A stretch of 64,000 nt of DNA from contig JAODUP010000307.1 of assembly GCA_025642065.1 (NCBI GenBank), positions 248,001-312,000 of the forward strand, given 5' to 3'. This DNA comes from Paralvinella palmiformis. Its lineage: Eukaryota; Annelida; Polychaeta; Terebellida; Alvinellidae. The translations under genes were made by a program, and so were the position numbers. How positions within the stretch are numbered: the stretch's first letter is position 1; each line of letters starts with the position of its first letter. The notes under the pieces were generated by a model that ran no database searches, was not told the DNA's origin, and saw nothing but the letters and a program-made list of their open reading frames with translations. Positions 32,506 through 44,026 of the stretch are shown piece after piece.

Positions 32506-34613
32506 AACCTTAAACGTGTCAACAAAACCGTAGGTACACCGAAAACAGGACCATCGGTGACAACTTATTTATTGGTTCACAACTAATGTAAGAATCAGAT
32601 GTTCACATTGATCGTGATTGTACTTGTTGTGCAGACAGTACTTAGATCCAAATGTGCCATTTTACGGCTGCTGTATGTTGTCGGCCTACTCGTTTGTGGC
32701 ACGTTTTGCTAGAACCACCAACTCCTCTGATACATATTAAACTGTCGTTTTTAAGCGTGCACTGTAAAAGTGCTGTGAGTGTGTCCGTATTGTGGCTCCG
32801 ACGACACTCTGTGCACTTTCCGGAAAACGCCCTTTCGCAATCTTTGAGGACCTATAGCTCTTGGTCAACAAGCGGAGCAAACCGTTCAGCCAGATAAACG
32901 TTAATTCATCGCGTTTGGTTCGGTTGTTTCAGTACAACCAAGCCAATTATCTCTTTGTCCTCATATGGGAAAATCTTCACCATTTTCCACACAACGGCAC
33001 AGTAGAATTTGCGAACATCGTTAAAGAATGTAAGCTGTCGGGAAACATTACTTTCACTTAATTAGTCAGTGAAGTGGTCAGCTACAGACGCCGAAAGATT
33101 ATACCCAGCCACAAACCTCTGTCTTTGTGATAGCGGAGGACGACTGCGGTTTCATATCGAAGAGTGACGTCATCAGTATGTGCGTTTTCGTCTCATTTGA
33201 AAAGTGGTGGCCAGGTGAATATTCATATCATAGACGCAGGATGTAGCTACTTATAAATCACGAGCACATATAGTACAACGAGCGTAGCGTACTCAATGCC
33301 AGCTTTAGATACAATGAATACTTTTTTTGAATTGGGTAACCCATTGCGGTTAAAACTTGCCGTAGACTTTGAGTTTCGTTTTTTATCCCTTTGCTGGTGG
33401 AAGCAAACACGCTGATTATCGACCATGATTGCTCTGTTCAAACTTCAAAATAAATGTCTATTTTCAATCTAAAAAATAATCTTCCGCTTTCAAATTGCAA
33501 TAACTACAAACTTTTAGATATATTTCGATACGTCTTGGTATTTCATATTTAAACAAATAGAAGTCTTGTGCGGTGTCGTATAGTTTTGCATACAGTTCAA
33601 CGAGGTGATGCTAGCGAAGTAAAAGTCGGATGATTGATGCTATATCCCGAGAAATACACGTTTGTTGCGCCCAGCATGTGTATCTGGTACGCTGTCAAAT
33701 CGGAATGCATTTACCACAATAATTAGAAAACCATATGGTTTTTCAACTACGCCCGTAGTCGTAATTTTATTAATAAAACCGTAGTAATTGACAGGTATAT
33801 AGTAACTTATCCTTTTAATTAAGTGCGTGTCACATGTATCTAATATAGCTAATAGCAATAATTAGTTAATATTTGGTACCGGAACATCTCTGTTTATAGT
33901 TCTAAAAGATTTGGGTAGAGTTAAGGAAAATTACATTTGATACAAATGATAAAAACGAACAAATATTGGAAAGTAAATCTTCTGTAAAGGGAAGAGGGTC
34001 AATATGCTATGGGTCAGTGTTAAAACAACAAGAAAACTAATGAAATTAGAAATCCTACTAGGAAAACATCTGGAAAATAACTTGAAAAGCAATCAGAAAA
34101 AAAACACACGAAAGGCAAACAGCTAGACCAGTTCAGCTGTTGCTTTTCATAGTTCTGAACTACTTGAAGAGACAATATTCGAATATACAAAAATTGACGA
34201 GGCGACCAAGATGTAAACAAACTTCAATATTATGATATAAACATTGGCGAAAAGGAGGAATCCGTTTGGTGGAAGTAGGGACGACTAAGTACTATTATTA
34301 GATGACAACTTGAAACTGGAGAAAATTAATTTTGAAGGCAAAAATAGCAACAACAACAACAAAAAACCCGCGAACACCGAGAGTGATCAATCTTATTTAT
34401 TATCGCCTACAATTACAAAAACGCATGGAGCCTAAGTATAATTAGCACATTAGTGTATTCACGGTATGTAAAATAAGCATAAATCAATGAATACTGGAAT
34501 AAGTAAACACAATAATGATGAAATATTATGGAAAAGAACGGAGTGAGTGTCACAGAAAGCATATGACCTGATGCGACACCTAGCGAACATCAAAATCAAA
34601 TAGGGCGTTTGAC
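32506..34613. other. Gene-free stretch between LINE and pogo remnant
   Basis: No coding region supported. Contains a perfect CRE palindrome TGACGTCA at 33165-33172 in a moderately GC-rich patch (33060-33230), which might be a promoter or a LINE 5' UTR. Confidence 0.4.
33165..33172. promoter_or_regulatory. CRE/ATF palindrome TGACGTCA
   Basis: Perfect 8-base site. The TRIM-B 5' exon must lie somewhere upstream of 35983, so it could serve that gene, but nothing proves it. Confidence 0.3.
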
Positions 34614-35325
34614 TTGACAAAGCAACTGGTGCTTCTGAAGGCTGCATACTTTAGCAGACAAGTCCAATTGGAGCACCCAATCAAAGAGGGGCCTGCAGGC
34701 CAGACATGGCACGAGATCTTTATGAGAAGGAACTTTAGACTTAATCTGCGAATAACCTGTAAGCTATCAACAGAAAGAGAGCGTGCAATGAATAGGGTGT
34801 ATGGTAGGCAATTACTTTCAGGATGTGGCCAAGTATACCGATTGAATATGGATGAAAGTGGGCCCCACTTCGAACACCAGCCATGTAAAGTGTTCTGTGA
34901 AAAGGGAGTGCAGGCCATTAGTAGTCAGGTGCCTACATTCAGGTAAAATGTTATGATGCTTGCCTGCGCATGTACTGCAAGTGTTGTGATGGAGATGTTT
35001 GCTGTGAAGGGAAAGACCTTCAAGTCCCATCATATCTTTAATACAGCTGAGGGTCCATCTAACAGCATATGGACCTGGAATTTGCTCGTCTCTTTGCGGA
35101 GCCTGTGAACGTTCGATGCCACCAATGAACGTTCGTGCATACTTCGGGCTGACGGGTATTTGTCCCTTTAATCCAGGCTGGTTGCCTGAAAGTGCCATTG
35201 CCACCTGTTTCCTGGAGGTGCCTATGGCCATCAATGTACAGGCTTCTCCTAAGCTGGATACTTCTGATGTGCCACAACCATGTGGTTATACTGACTCACA
35301 ACCATGTGGTGCTGACGAGTCATAA
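34614..35325 (+). pseudogene. pogo/CENP-B-type transposase remnant
   Basis: An open frame 34614-34946 encodes GQTWHEIFMRRNFRLNLR and RLNMDESGPHF, matching the layout of the CENP-B-type DNA-binding domain and the first DDE-core aspartate of pogo-group transposases (NxDExG). Further on, in another frame (35116-35325), YFGLTGICPFNPGWLPE fits the conserved 'F..TGI.PFN...IP' block near their C-terminus. The core between is deleted or scrambled. A dead copy. Confidence 0.6.
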
Positions 35326-35752
35326 CCATCTGGCTCTGGCTGGACAGATATAACTCTATGAGTTGATGGTTGATGACTCATCAGAAGTGTCTGCCTTTCT
35401 GTGTCACCTGCATGAGTCAGCCTATGAAGAGACAACACCAAGGTATGGAAAGATGGACGATGTCTTTCAGCTTGGGGAGGAGAACCCAAAAGGTCCTCAA
35501 AAGAACAATCATCAATCTGTTCATGTATACAGGGTACTGAAAAGCGACGAGTGTAAAGTTAATATATAAAAAAGGAGTTAGAGGCTAAATGGAAGCCATA
35601 GAAAAGAGAACAGAGGGGGAATGGAAAAAATAGACATACAGGGAAGGGAAAACAATCCCATTTTAAGTGCTGACATGTATGTCATCTGCGGGACGTCAGA
35701 TGGGGTCAGTGTGACAGGTGTAAAAGGTGGATGCATCAGGAATGTGTACCAG

Positions 35753-35800
<48 letters not shown>

Positions 35801-35982
35801 TTAAGAGCAATACCATTAGGGGAATTATTTGAATACCAGTTGTGTATCTGTTGTCAAACTTAAAGCTACAATTTATTTTAGTAAATGGTCTTGATTCGCT
35901 TCATATTCTGACATATGTATTATCGAACTCCCTTCTTCTTCTCTCTCTATGCATTAAATAAAGATGTGTTCCTTTTATTTAG
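35326..35982. other. Upstream flank of TRIM-B
   Basis: Contains the (GA)n run at 35758-35798 and the TTTATTTAG acceptor at 35973-35982 directly before the TRIM-B coding exon. A non-coding first exon is expected but could not be placed. Confidence 0.45.
35758..35798. repeat. (GA)n microsatellite
   Basis: About 20 GA units, 190 bases before the TRIM-B coding exon. Confidence 0.95.
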
Positions 35983-35988
35983 CTAAGG

Positions 35989-38572
35989 ATGGAATTCGGA
36001 TATTTGCCGAAAAAAGTGCAAGAATTTGACACCTGTTGTATATGTATGGAAAACTTTGACGGTCGAGATCCAGTATGTCTGCCTTGTCTACACGCATTCT
36101 GTCGTCCCTGCATACAAAGCATGCTAAGTGCCGTCGATGTCGGTTACGGCGAAGACCAGAATACCATTCTGTGTCCAATTTGTCAAAAACCAGCAACGAT
36201 CCCAGGATCAGATGTGGCACACTTACCATCTTTCTTTTACTTCTATTTAATTAAAGATATAATGAAGCCATTGGAAAAAAGATTCCTCATCTGTAGATCA
36301 TGTGAAACCTCATATGTCAAAGGTTTGATAGTTAGTTATTGCTTTCAATGTGAAACGAGCATGTGTGAATCTTGTAAACAAAGACACCACTCCACATTTA
36401 ATGATCACACTCATCTGCCAATTTCATCTTCGACCATACGCTACTTACTATGTGAAGAACACGAGAAACATGTCTATGCTTTCTGTGTCGACTGCGGAAA
36501 GGCTGTATGCACCCATTGTGCATTACATAAACATTGGAATCATAACATCTACCACTTGACAGATCATCTGGATGGAGAACTGGAAAGACTGAGAGAGGAT
36601 TTGAACACCAAAGAGCAAACAATTGATTCACTGTTGATGAAACTGGATAACTTTAGAACAGAGTTTAAAGAAGGCATGCAGAACACAAAAGAAACCTTAG
36701 ACTCTCATCACAGAAACTTGATGCATAAATTAGAAACACAATATCAATCACTCTGTTCCCAACTTCAAGAACATTCTGATAGAGTGACTGAAGAATTAGT
36801 TATATACAGACAAAGCCTTGAAGATGCAAAACAATCTATTTGTGAACTCCGAATAGAGAGTGACAAATGGAAAAGTCCCTTGAAGGAGGTTCCTGGAGCT
36901 GAATTTGCCGCAATTGAGAATATAGTTTCAGATATGAAAAGTAAAATTCCTGATTTTGACACTTCCATAGACACTTCCATAGATAGACTGACAGATGTGA
37001 AGTTTATTCCCGAACAGAGAGAACCTTCACTCGGATTGATCACGGAAGTGTCTTCTTTTGATGATGAAGCGGATGAAGGTAATGACACATTCAGCATTAT
37101 CTGCAGATTAATAATAACATATCATTCCACGTTAGGCTAACCATGTATTTCTATTGTGTTAACATCACTGTAAGCATCATTTTAAACATTAGTGATTGAC
37201 ATTATTTCCAGAGGAAGATTTTTTCTCTGTTGAGACTGACAGTAGTGAAGGTAATAACATTACCATCCTAAATGGAACCTACTTTATTACAATCATAATG
37301 CAAACTTCTGTCTAATTTTCAACTGATAAATGTTTTAAATCATTGACTATTAAGTAATGATCCTTCTTGTTTCAGTGCTTCCAGGCGAGTATTATTTTGA
37401 GGAGGGAGATACAGGTATTACTCCATTCCCAAATGGTAACCTCTTGGTAGCTTTAAACGAATAGAATGTGATCATTAGTTTGTGTTATCTTTTTAAACTG
37501 ATAACAATGTAAGCATCAGTGTTTGTCATTCTGTCCAGATGTGGAATATTAATTTATTGATAGTGACCGTAGAGAAGATAATAATGTTTTATTCTTATCT
37601 TCAGTGTTATAGAGGTAGCGTAAATATGTAAATTTTATGTAGTTGTAAAATCAGCATCCCTAGAAAAATGCCGCTTATATTAGGCTGAAGATACAATGTG
37701 TCAAAAGCAAACAACAACAACAACAAAAAACAAACACTACAAAACAACACGCACAAGCACTAAATCATAAAATTTATGTTTTTATACGTGCTTCTCTTTG
37801 CCCTATTTATCCTTATCGCACAGACCGTACTGTACCATCTTTGGAGTGGAGTCTACTAGGACTGTATGTAAAAGGCATGACTTCCCTGTCAAATGGTAAT
37901 ATTTTAGTAGCCTCAGATGAGTTTGGTTTGCGTGTTTATGATGAAACAGGGGACCATGTTAGACACAACCTGTCCGGTATACAGCTAGATGCTATAAAGG
38001 GACTCTCAGTAAGCAGGGATGGCAATAAAGTAGCCGCTATACAATCGACTTCAAGGGTACATGGTTCGCTGGTCGTCTTCACCCGGCACCGAGTGCAATG
38101 GAAACAACATGAACACGAAATATGCCCCCAACCGAAGTGTGTAGCCATTGCTAGAAATGGTGAGTTCGTCGTTAGTGGCTCGAAGGATCCTGCCCTCTTT
38201 AGATACGATAAAAAAGGCAACGAAGTCTGGAAGAAAGCAACCACATCATGGATAACGGCTATTTGTATAGACCAACAAGACAGATTAGTTGTCTGTGTGG
38301 ACAGCGACGTTTGTGTTTATAGTTCAGAAGGGAATAAGTTGTTCTCATTTGAAAGAGAACTAGACCAGCAATTTGGAAGTGTTTGTGTTGGCTCACATTG
38401 TAATATTTTGGTGTCGGATAATAAGAGTGGTGCCGTATTCGAGTTTGACAGTGGTGGTATCTTCATTAAAGAAATATTGAAAGTCGCCCAAAATATAGTT
38501 AGTATCGAGTTATTTGAAAAGGTTTTTTTGGCTGTTGTTCAAAAAGGTAACCTCTATGTATATCGTCTGTAA
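35989..38572 (+). CDS. TRIM-B: RING/B-box/coiled-coil/beta-propeller protein (mosaic)
   Basis: Coding exons 35989-37078, 37212-37250 (39 nt) and 37824-38572 give 625 aa with all junctions phase 1, the same plan as TRIM-A. RING: C16, C19, C33, H35, C38, C41, C62, C65. B-box 1-like cysteines lie around 102-129, B-box 2 around 155-185. Next come a coiled coil (about 195-305), an acidic micro-exon (364-376) and a propeller (377-625; SNGNILVA, NGEFVVSG, DRLVVC, CNILVSD). Predicted role as for TRIM-A: an E3 ligase with a propeller for substrate or RNA. RING and propeller differ widely from TRIM-A, but from residue 125 to the end of exon 1 only about five residues differ, and adjoining intron sequence is also near-identical. 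Intron 2 keeps two dead exons (37399-37464, 37539-37577). The ATG follows CTAAGG, right after an acceptor at 35982. Confidence 0.88.
37399..37464 (+). pseudogene. Relict start of a TRIM-A-type propeller exon
   Basis: GAGGAGGGAGATACAGGTAT and CCATTCCCAAATGGTAACC match the beginning of TRIM-A exon 3 (27310-27245 on -) almost base for base. A small deletion (GTTGTGTT missing) and an in-frame TAG at 37462-37464 break it. It lies in TRIM-B intron 2, before the real propeller exon. Confidence 0.9.
37539..37577 (+). pseudogene. Relict 39-nt micro-exon of TRIM-B
   Basis: It is preceded by TGTCATTCTGTCCAG, like the acceptor of the functional micro-exon (TTGACATTATTTCCAG). Its length is exactly 39 nt and it ends GTAGAGAAG. 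It carries an in-frame TAA, and its donor GTAATAA has become ATAATAA. It appears to be the original TRIM-B micro-exon, made redundant by the copied block. Confidence 0.75.
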
Positions 38573-39429
38573 ATACCAGTTTTTATGGTAGACATGTCTC
38601 TGTATATTGTGTGTGTGAGCGTGTGTTTATGTGTGTGTGTGTGTGTTTTGGGAGTAAATATAATGGAAATATTATCAAACACTTGCACTACTGTGATGAT
38701 ATTTTTCATGGATGGATGCTTAATATAAAGACACCCTTTGAAAAACAAATATATACTTTGTATATATGTCGGTTATAACTCAGCTGTATACTCCAATGAG
38801 CTACTAATATATAGTGGGTTTATGTTACATTAACTATTCTTTATAGTCTGTTACATCAAGTATTGCCATGACACTATTAATTATAGTAAACTGGTGCTGA
38901 TTTAACTCTTTATATTAAAACCTTTATAGAATGATGTTTAAATTTTTCGTATGCATGTTTATTCTTCACCATTTTTTCCAAAACTTTATGTCTATATATA
39001 TAAAAAGAAAAAAAAATGTCGGGACTGTCTGTCTGTTTATTTTTATTCCGGGTCAGCATTAACTTAGTGATAGGCTTTTTCAATATGGGGAAACCAACTA
39101 TTTTTATTTCTTTAATTGTATAATGAAGATAAGGGATAGAATATATAACTAGAAGCCTTTCCTCACGTTATGATGAATTTGTATTATCGTATTGTATAAT
39201 CATTGACTTACGTCGTGTGTTAAAATTACAAACATACAGTTGGTATTTGTGCGGTATATAACTACGGGGCAAAGAACCAATCCCTCGAAGGGGCGTTGCA
39301 TCGGTTTTCATCTTAGCATTCAGCATTGGATTAGGCGCAGTATTAGGTAGATCTGCTTCATTTAGCCATCAGTACACATGATTAGATAGGGTAATATATA
39401 GCAATTTATACCCGACATTAACAGACATG

Positions 39430-39470
<41 letters not shown>

Positions 39471-39950
39471 GACAGGAAGTATAATAAGCTTTCGAGGTAA
39501 TCATAGCCTAGGTAATGGCAACAGAATATTTCTCGGACAGTTCAGCTATCCGACAAATTACGCAAGTGAAACCGGTGCATTTTGCATATTATATCATATA
39601 AAATTACTTAGATTAGTATAAATTGATTACGTTTGATTAGTATTTTTGCGTTCTCTTTTTAATTGATCATTTGTCACCCTCTATATTATCGCCCACTCCA
39701 GTCTAATAACCCCATTTTTTTATGGGTGTTAATAGTTGGAAGTCGTTTACGTTGTTGTTGTTTAACCACCAGAATTTACTTTTCACTTACTTCTTTCCCA
39801 TATTCGAGATATTGAGATAATGAATTAAGGCTAAAGATCAGTTAAGACACCATCCTGCGGTGGTAATACCATTTGTTTAGCGATGCGTCCACGTAGTGGA
39901 AAGCATCCAAAAACAAATGGGGTCTGATGCAAGTAATCTATCTAATGACA
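38573..39950. other. Downstream flank of TRIM-B; nothing recognised
   Basis: TG microsatellite at 38608-38646 and TA run at 39430-39464; AT-rich otherwise. Holds the TRIM-B 3' UTR. Confidence 0.45.
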
Positions 39951-40085
39951 CCATCTAATGATGCAGCTATACAAAATGCAAGTATTGGTCTAATAAATTG
40001 TCAGTCGATCTGTAATAAATCTGATCAAATATCTGGTATTGTTAAGGATATGTATCTTAATGTTGTTGTCATTACACATTTAATT
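39951..40085 (+). mobile_element. LINE endonuclease N-terminal scrap
   Basis: Encodes ASIGLINCQSICNKSDQIS then LNVVVIT, matching the start of APE-type LINE endonucleases ('GL.N..S..NK.D.I......D...ITE'). It breaks off before the ET.L motif, where a different sequence begins. Confidence 0.5.
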
Positions 40086-40867
40086 ACCGTGTTCTTCCAT
40101 GTAATGCGCGCATTCGTGCATAACGCGCACCCCCTTTTGACCGAAAAATGTCTGGAAAAGCCTAGTTTTTGTATAGCGCACTGGAGGAACCGGGAAAATC
40201 TCCAACTGGATGCCAAATAAATATATTTCCACGAAATAAATTGATCTCTCGCCATACGAACAGTAAATTAATGCCGACATCGTGGAGATGTCGCGAGACT
40301 TTTGGGCGAAAATTTTAAACGGAAAGAGGGAGGAACGCCATTAGGTGGCACTTTCTTAACGAGAGCTACGTCACCGAAATGGGAACTATTTGATGCAACC
40401 AGGAGCGGGCGTCTTAAATTGCCAAGAAGGGGAGCGAACACGAACGAAGAATGCGGCTAAACGAAATTGTATCCAATACAGTCGCTTTCGTCGGGAGTCT
40501 ATGTGCGGCCCTGGCTCGTCGAATCTGACGTCGGTGCCATCCCGACGACGTCGATACAGGGGGGGGGGTGCTGGTAGCGAATAGTACGCCCAATATAGCT
40601 CACTTTACACGTGCGACGACCATGTTAGACGAATGGAGGACATAATCCAATCAGCATGTAATCCCCTCGGACAATATCCCCTGAGGACATAATCCCCTCA
40701 AGACATAACCCGCTCACATAAAGAATATAAAAAGATTTTATTTTACTAATTTCTTTTAGTTACAATTATTTATTTTTTCCTCCCGTATTAATTACTAAAA
40801 TCCTTTTTATTTGAATATATTTTCATTGAAATGAATTTATTGTTGTTCGTTTAATATGTACAGTAAA
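40086..40867. other. Gene-free GC-richer stretch
   Basis: AATGCGCGCATTCGTGCATA followed by ACGCGCACCCCC near 40103-40135 resembles the terminal motif of a pogo-group MITE; the partner end was not found. A poly-G run sits at 40560-40568. Confidence 0.35.
40638..40716. repeat. 16-bp minisatellite, about five degenerate units
   Basis: Units of the form GGACATAATCCCCTCA, with variants such as ACAATATCCCCTGAGG and AGACATAACCCGCTCA, follow head to tail. Confidence 0.75.
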
Positions 40868-41150
40868 TAGATAGATAGATTAGATAGATTTTATTTTTGC
40901 AGTTCCATATGCATTACAAAGATAATACAGATATATACATCTACATACATATAGATGCACACATACATATACATACACACACATATACATTTAGATGCAC
41001 ATGGATATACACACAAATCAGATACATGCACACACATGCCCATGTTTATTTACACACGAACACGTATACATACATCAGAATGTATTCAATAATTAAAGTG
41101 GAAATTGCAGGGACCAGTGTAGCCTAAGCTATCTTTCCACCGGCCCCTAG
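40868..41150 (-). repeat. LINE 3' tail with internal microsatellite
   Basis: GATAGATTTTATTTTTGCAG and TTCCATATGCATTAC open it, and GGACCAGTGTAGCC...ACCGGCCCCTAG closes it on +. The same framework is seen at 8345-8500 (GGACCATTATAGCCCGAGC...CTGGCCCCT). A CA/TA microsatellite expanded inside. Confidence 0.6.
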
Positions 41151-42282
41151 ATAAAAATAAAAACACAAAAATATATTATTGGCTGGGGCTGCTCGACAAA
41201 GGGCGGGATCGAGATCAGTAAAGTGCGGGAATCATCCAGAGTAGGAGATCGCCAACAATCTGTCGGACGGGGTATGAAAATTAGAATTAAGAATCAAAAC
41301 ATCAATCGATATGTTGTACATGAATAACTTACCCTCGCCACAAATTCCTGGCGAACTCGTTCAGACCAGAACGGAGGGTAAGTTTCATTTATACACTGTC
41401 GTAACAACATCACTATCAAGTGAAGGAATACACAAACGGCACGCCATAAACAAGAACGGAGGAATTGTTTGAGAATAATCAACACTTACGTGAATGTCAC
41501 CGAGTATATATGGAAATAAGTATATCAGACAAATACGTATATTTCTTACTGTTTTCTGCTTCATTCATTTCTTCCGGCAGTCATTACAATAGTTGTTTGT
41601 ACATGTTATTGTACTGTTATACTTCTTAATGGTTCTTTATTTGTTCTTTATAAAGAGAACGTGATATTGTATTTCTTACACATTTTGAATACTTGTTATA
41701 TTAGAGCAAAATATAAGGTTCTCTGGTGTTGGATCCACCAGATGATGTTGACAACTACAACATGGATGAGTGACTCTCGGTGGGGTCTCCACTGTGGTGC
41801 ACACACACACACACACGCACTCAGCAAATGATAAATATGTTTTAAACAATGTATTCATGCATATTTAATTTATTAATTAATTATTAAGATCCGAATAATA
41901 TAAAATAAATATTTTTAAATTCAAGAGAGGATAATTAATTAATTTAAAAAATTCCATGTCAAATATATTTGTATTTAGCACTATATTTGTCTGTAGAGGA
42001 GGAGGGGGCAGTTATTAACTTTAAGTGTGATTGTGATGTCATTCTCATAGACCTACAGTCGTACCTATATGTTTCTTGAACAATTCTATATCCAAGTAAA
42101 GTCTCCTGAAATAGCAGGTGTCATTTCCATTAGAGGGCCATTTTAATATTAGCTTTAATCAGTGCAAAATGTTCTTCCGAAGCTCCATTTGTAGCTTTTT
42201 CGATAGTCAATTTAATTAAAGAACTGGCCAAAGAAAAGAGGGAATGGGATCCTTGGCAACACCATACGGAGCAGAAGTTGAA
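41151..42282. other. Gene-free stretch
   Basis: Short open frames on - (41294-41485, 41676-41858) could be exon scraps but match nothing I know. Confidence 0.35.
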
Positions 42283-42327
42283 TTGCTGGTCAATTCCAGT
42301 TCCGGAATTGAAATCACCCCATGTCTG
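42283..42327. repeat. hAT right-terminal fragment
   Basis: GGTCAATTCCAGTTCCGG then CACCCCATGTCTG, matching the right end of the element at 16213-16717. No left end found. Confidence 0.5.
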
Positions 42328-42482
42328 GTGTGTATCAACATGTAATAATAGGTAACAGTAATGAAAACGGGCAATTAACATAATTATCAGTTGTTGCAAA
42401 TACTCTATTCGTTGTTCATAAAGAGATAATTATGTCTATTCCAAATCTTTTAAATTTGTCATGAATGTTTTTAATGTTATTT

Positions 42483-42602
42483 TAAGGGGGATGCATTATA
42501 TAAACAATGCTTCAATCATCCTCCTTTTTAATGTTCTAGACGTGTTCGCTTTCATTAAAATGATGTATTATGAATGTTGAAATAAACAATTTGAATTGAA
42601 GA
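42483..42602 (+). repeat. LINE-type 3' end, copy 1
   Basis: Shares AAACAATGCTTCAA, TTTCATTAAAATGATGTATT and TGTTGAAATAAAC with 49863-49975. It looks like the 3' UTR of a LINE; the coding part is absent. Confidence 0.65.
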
Positions 42603-43737
42603 TTGAATTGAAAAGTCTTTTTAAGGACATTTTAAGAAAATAATTTTTAAGGACATTACATATATAAATGCATACAAATACATCCGGAAATAATAAATTC
42701 ATATTTATAAATTGGTGCACGATCAAATTGATCATGGTGTGATCATGCCGATGCTGTGCTGATATCAAGTGGTTGTGGAACAGGGCCGCCCATATTACAA
42801 CCACAATACTTGCGGTTGTGAAACAGGAAGGTCCCGTTTTAAAACGTACACCATTATTATTCATATCAGCACCTTCATTTGATGTTTAATAACCGGATTT
42901 ATTTATCATTAAAGGGAGGGAAGGAAATCTTGTATTACCGATGAAGTTAATATTTGGCAGATCATAACATGTTTTTATTATTTCCCATAAATCGGTTTTG
43001 TAGAACCTTACTGTGGGATAGAATAGATTTTTGAAATATTTCATCAACTTATTCAATTTCCTTGAACCCTGAAGAGCACAACAGGAAACGCAAAGCAGTG
43101 AGCGCCACCCCCACCCCGCCGAGAAATTCATTGGGTTTGTGAATTATTTTGACTACTTGAGTGGGGTTAAAACATGCATTCTACAAGATAAATTTGCCCC
43201 ACTACCCATTTCCAAAATTGGTACTTTCAGCTCTGGAAAACTCCCATCCCTACTGAGGTGTGACCTGTCACCAGTGGCGATAATAAAGCACATCTCACTT
43301 ATTTTGGTCTTGGCTTGGAACTAGTAACTGTTCTACTAGATTGTAAAGGAACAGTGTAACAAGCAGCTTCCGCTCGCGCCACATCAATGACAGAGATGCT
43401 AATGCGCCAAATAGTTTATTCACGTTAAAACCACACACACACAAACACACACACAAGGTGTAGAAGTAATATAGACGAGGAACGAAGTTTTAACGACGAC
43501 GAAAGACAACGACGAACGACATATGACTTAAACGTATAACTAACGATTATGTAACTGAAAAGATACAGCGATTTCACATAGATCGGCTGTCAAAATATAT
43601 TTTATGACCACATTTAATAGGAGCAAAGGAAAATAAACATAAACAATACAGTTATACACATCGTTCTCTTGTGTCCTGATATTTCCCAACAAAACGCGCT
43701 GGCTTTTGCTGACTATAACTGCATTATTCTCAACACG
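42603..43737. other. Gene-free stretch
   Basis: Part of 42700-42850 (CACGATCAAATT, AGGTCCCGTTTTAAAACG) has diverged counterparts at 50118-50190. No gene. Confidence 0.4.
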
Positions 43738-43738
43738 T

Positions 43739-43784
<46 letters not shown>

Positions 43785-43785
43785 G
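43738..43785. repeat. (GAT)n microsatellite next to a SINE-like tail
   Basis: CTG and GAT triplets followed by TGATGTTTAACAACGCCC. On - this reads as a body ending in TAAACATCAATCATCATC, the type of tail seen in SINE family 1. Confidence 0.7.
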
Positions 43786-43987
43786 ATGTTTAACAACGCC
43801 CTATTGAGTACATTGAATAACTCACGATAAATCGGAAATGAGCAATATAAATAATTTACCTTCATTTCACAATTTCGGGCTAATATATCTATGTTCAAAA
43901 ACAGCACAGATTATGTCAAAACGGAAGTAGCATCCGGTGTACTCAAAAAATCCTCAAGACACATTACCCAGCCAAAGTATCTAGAAG

Positions 43988-44026
<39 letters not shown>

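Noticed and set aside
32652..33061. Overlapping open frames with Cys/His, considered as a THAP domain
   Set aside because: Residue order and spacing do not fit a THAP domain on either strand.
41676..41858. Cys-rich minus-strand open frame (THPCCSCQHHLVDPTPENL)
   Set aside because: Starts inside a CA microsatellite; no family recognised and no convincing splice sites.
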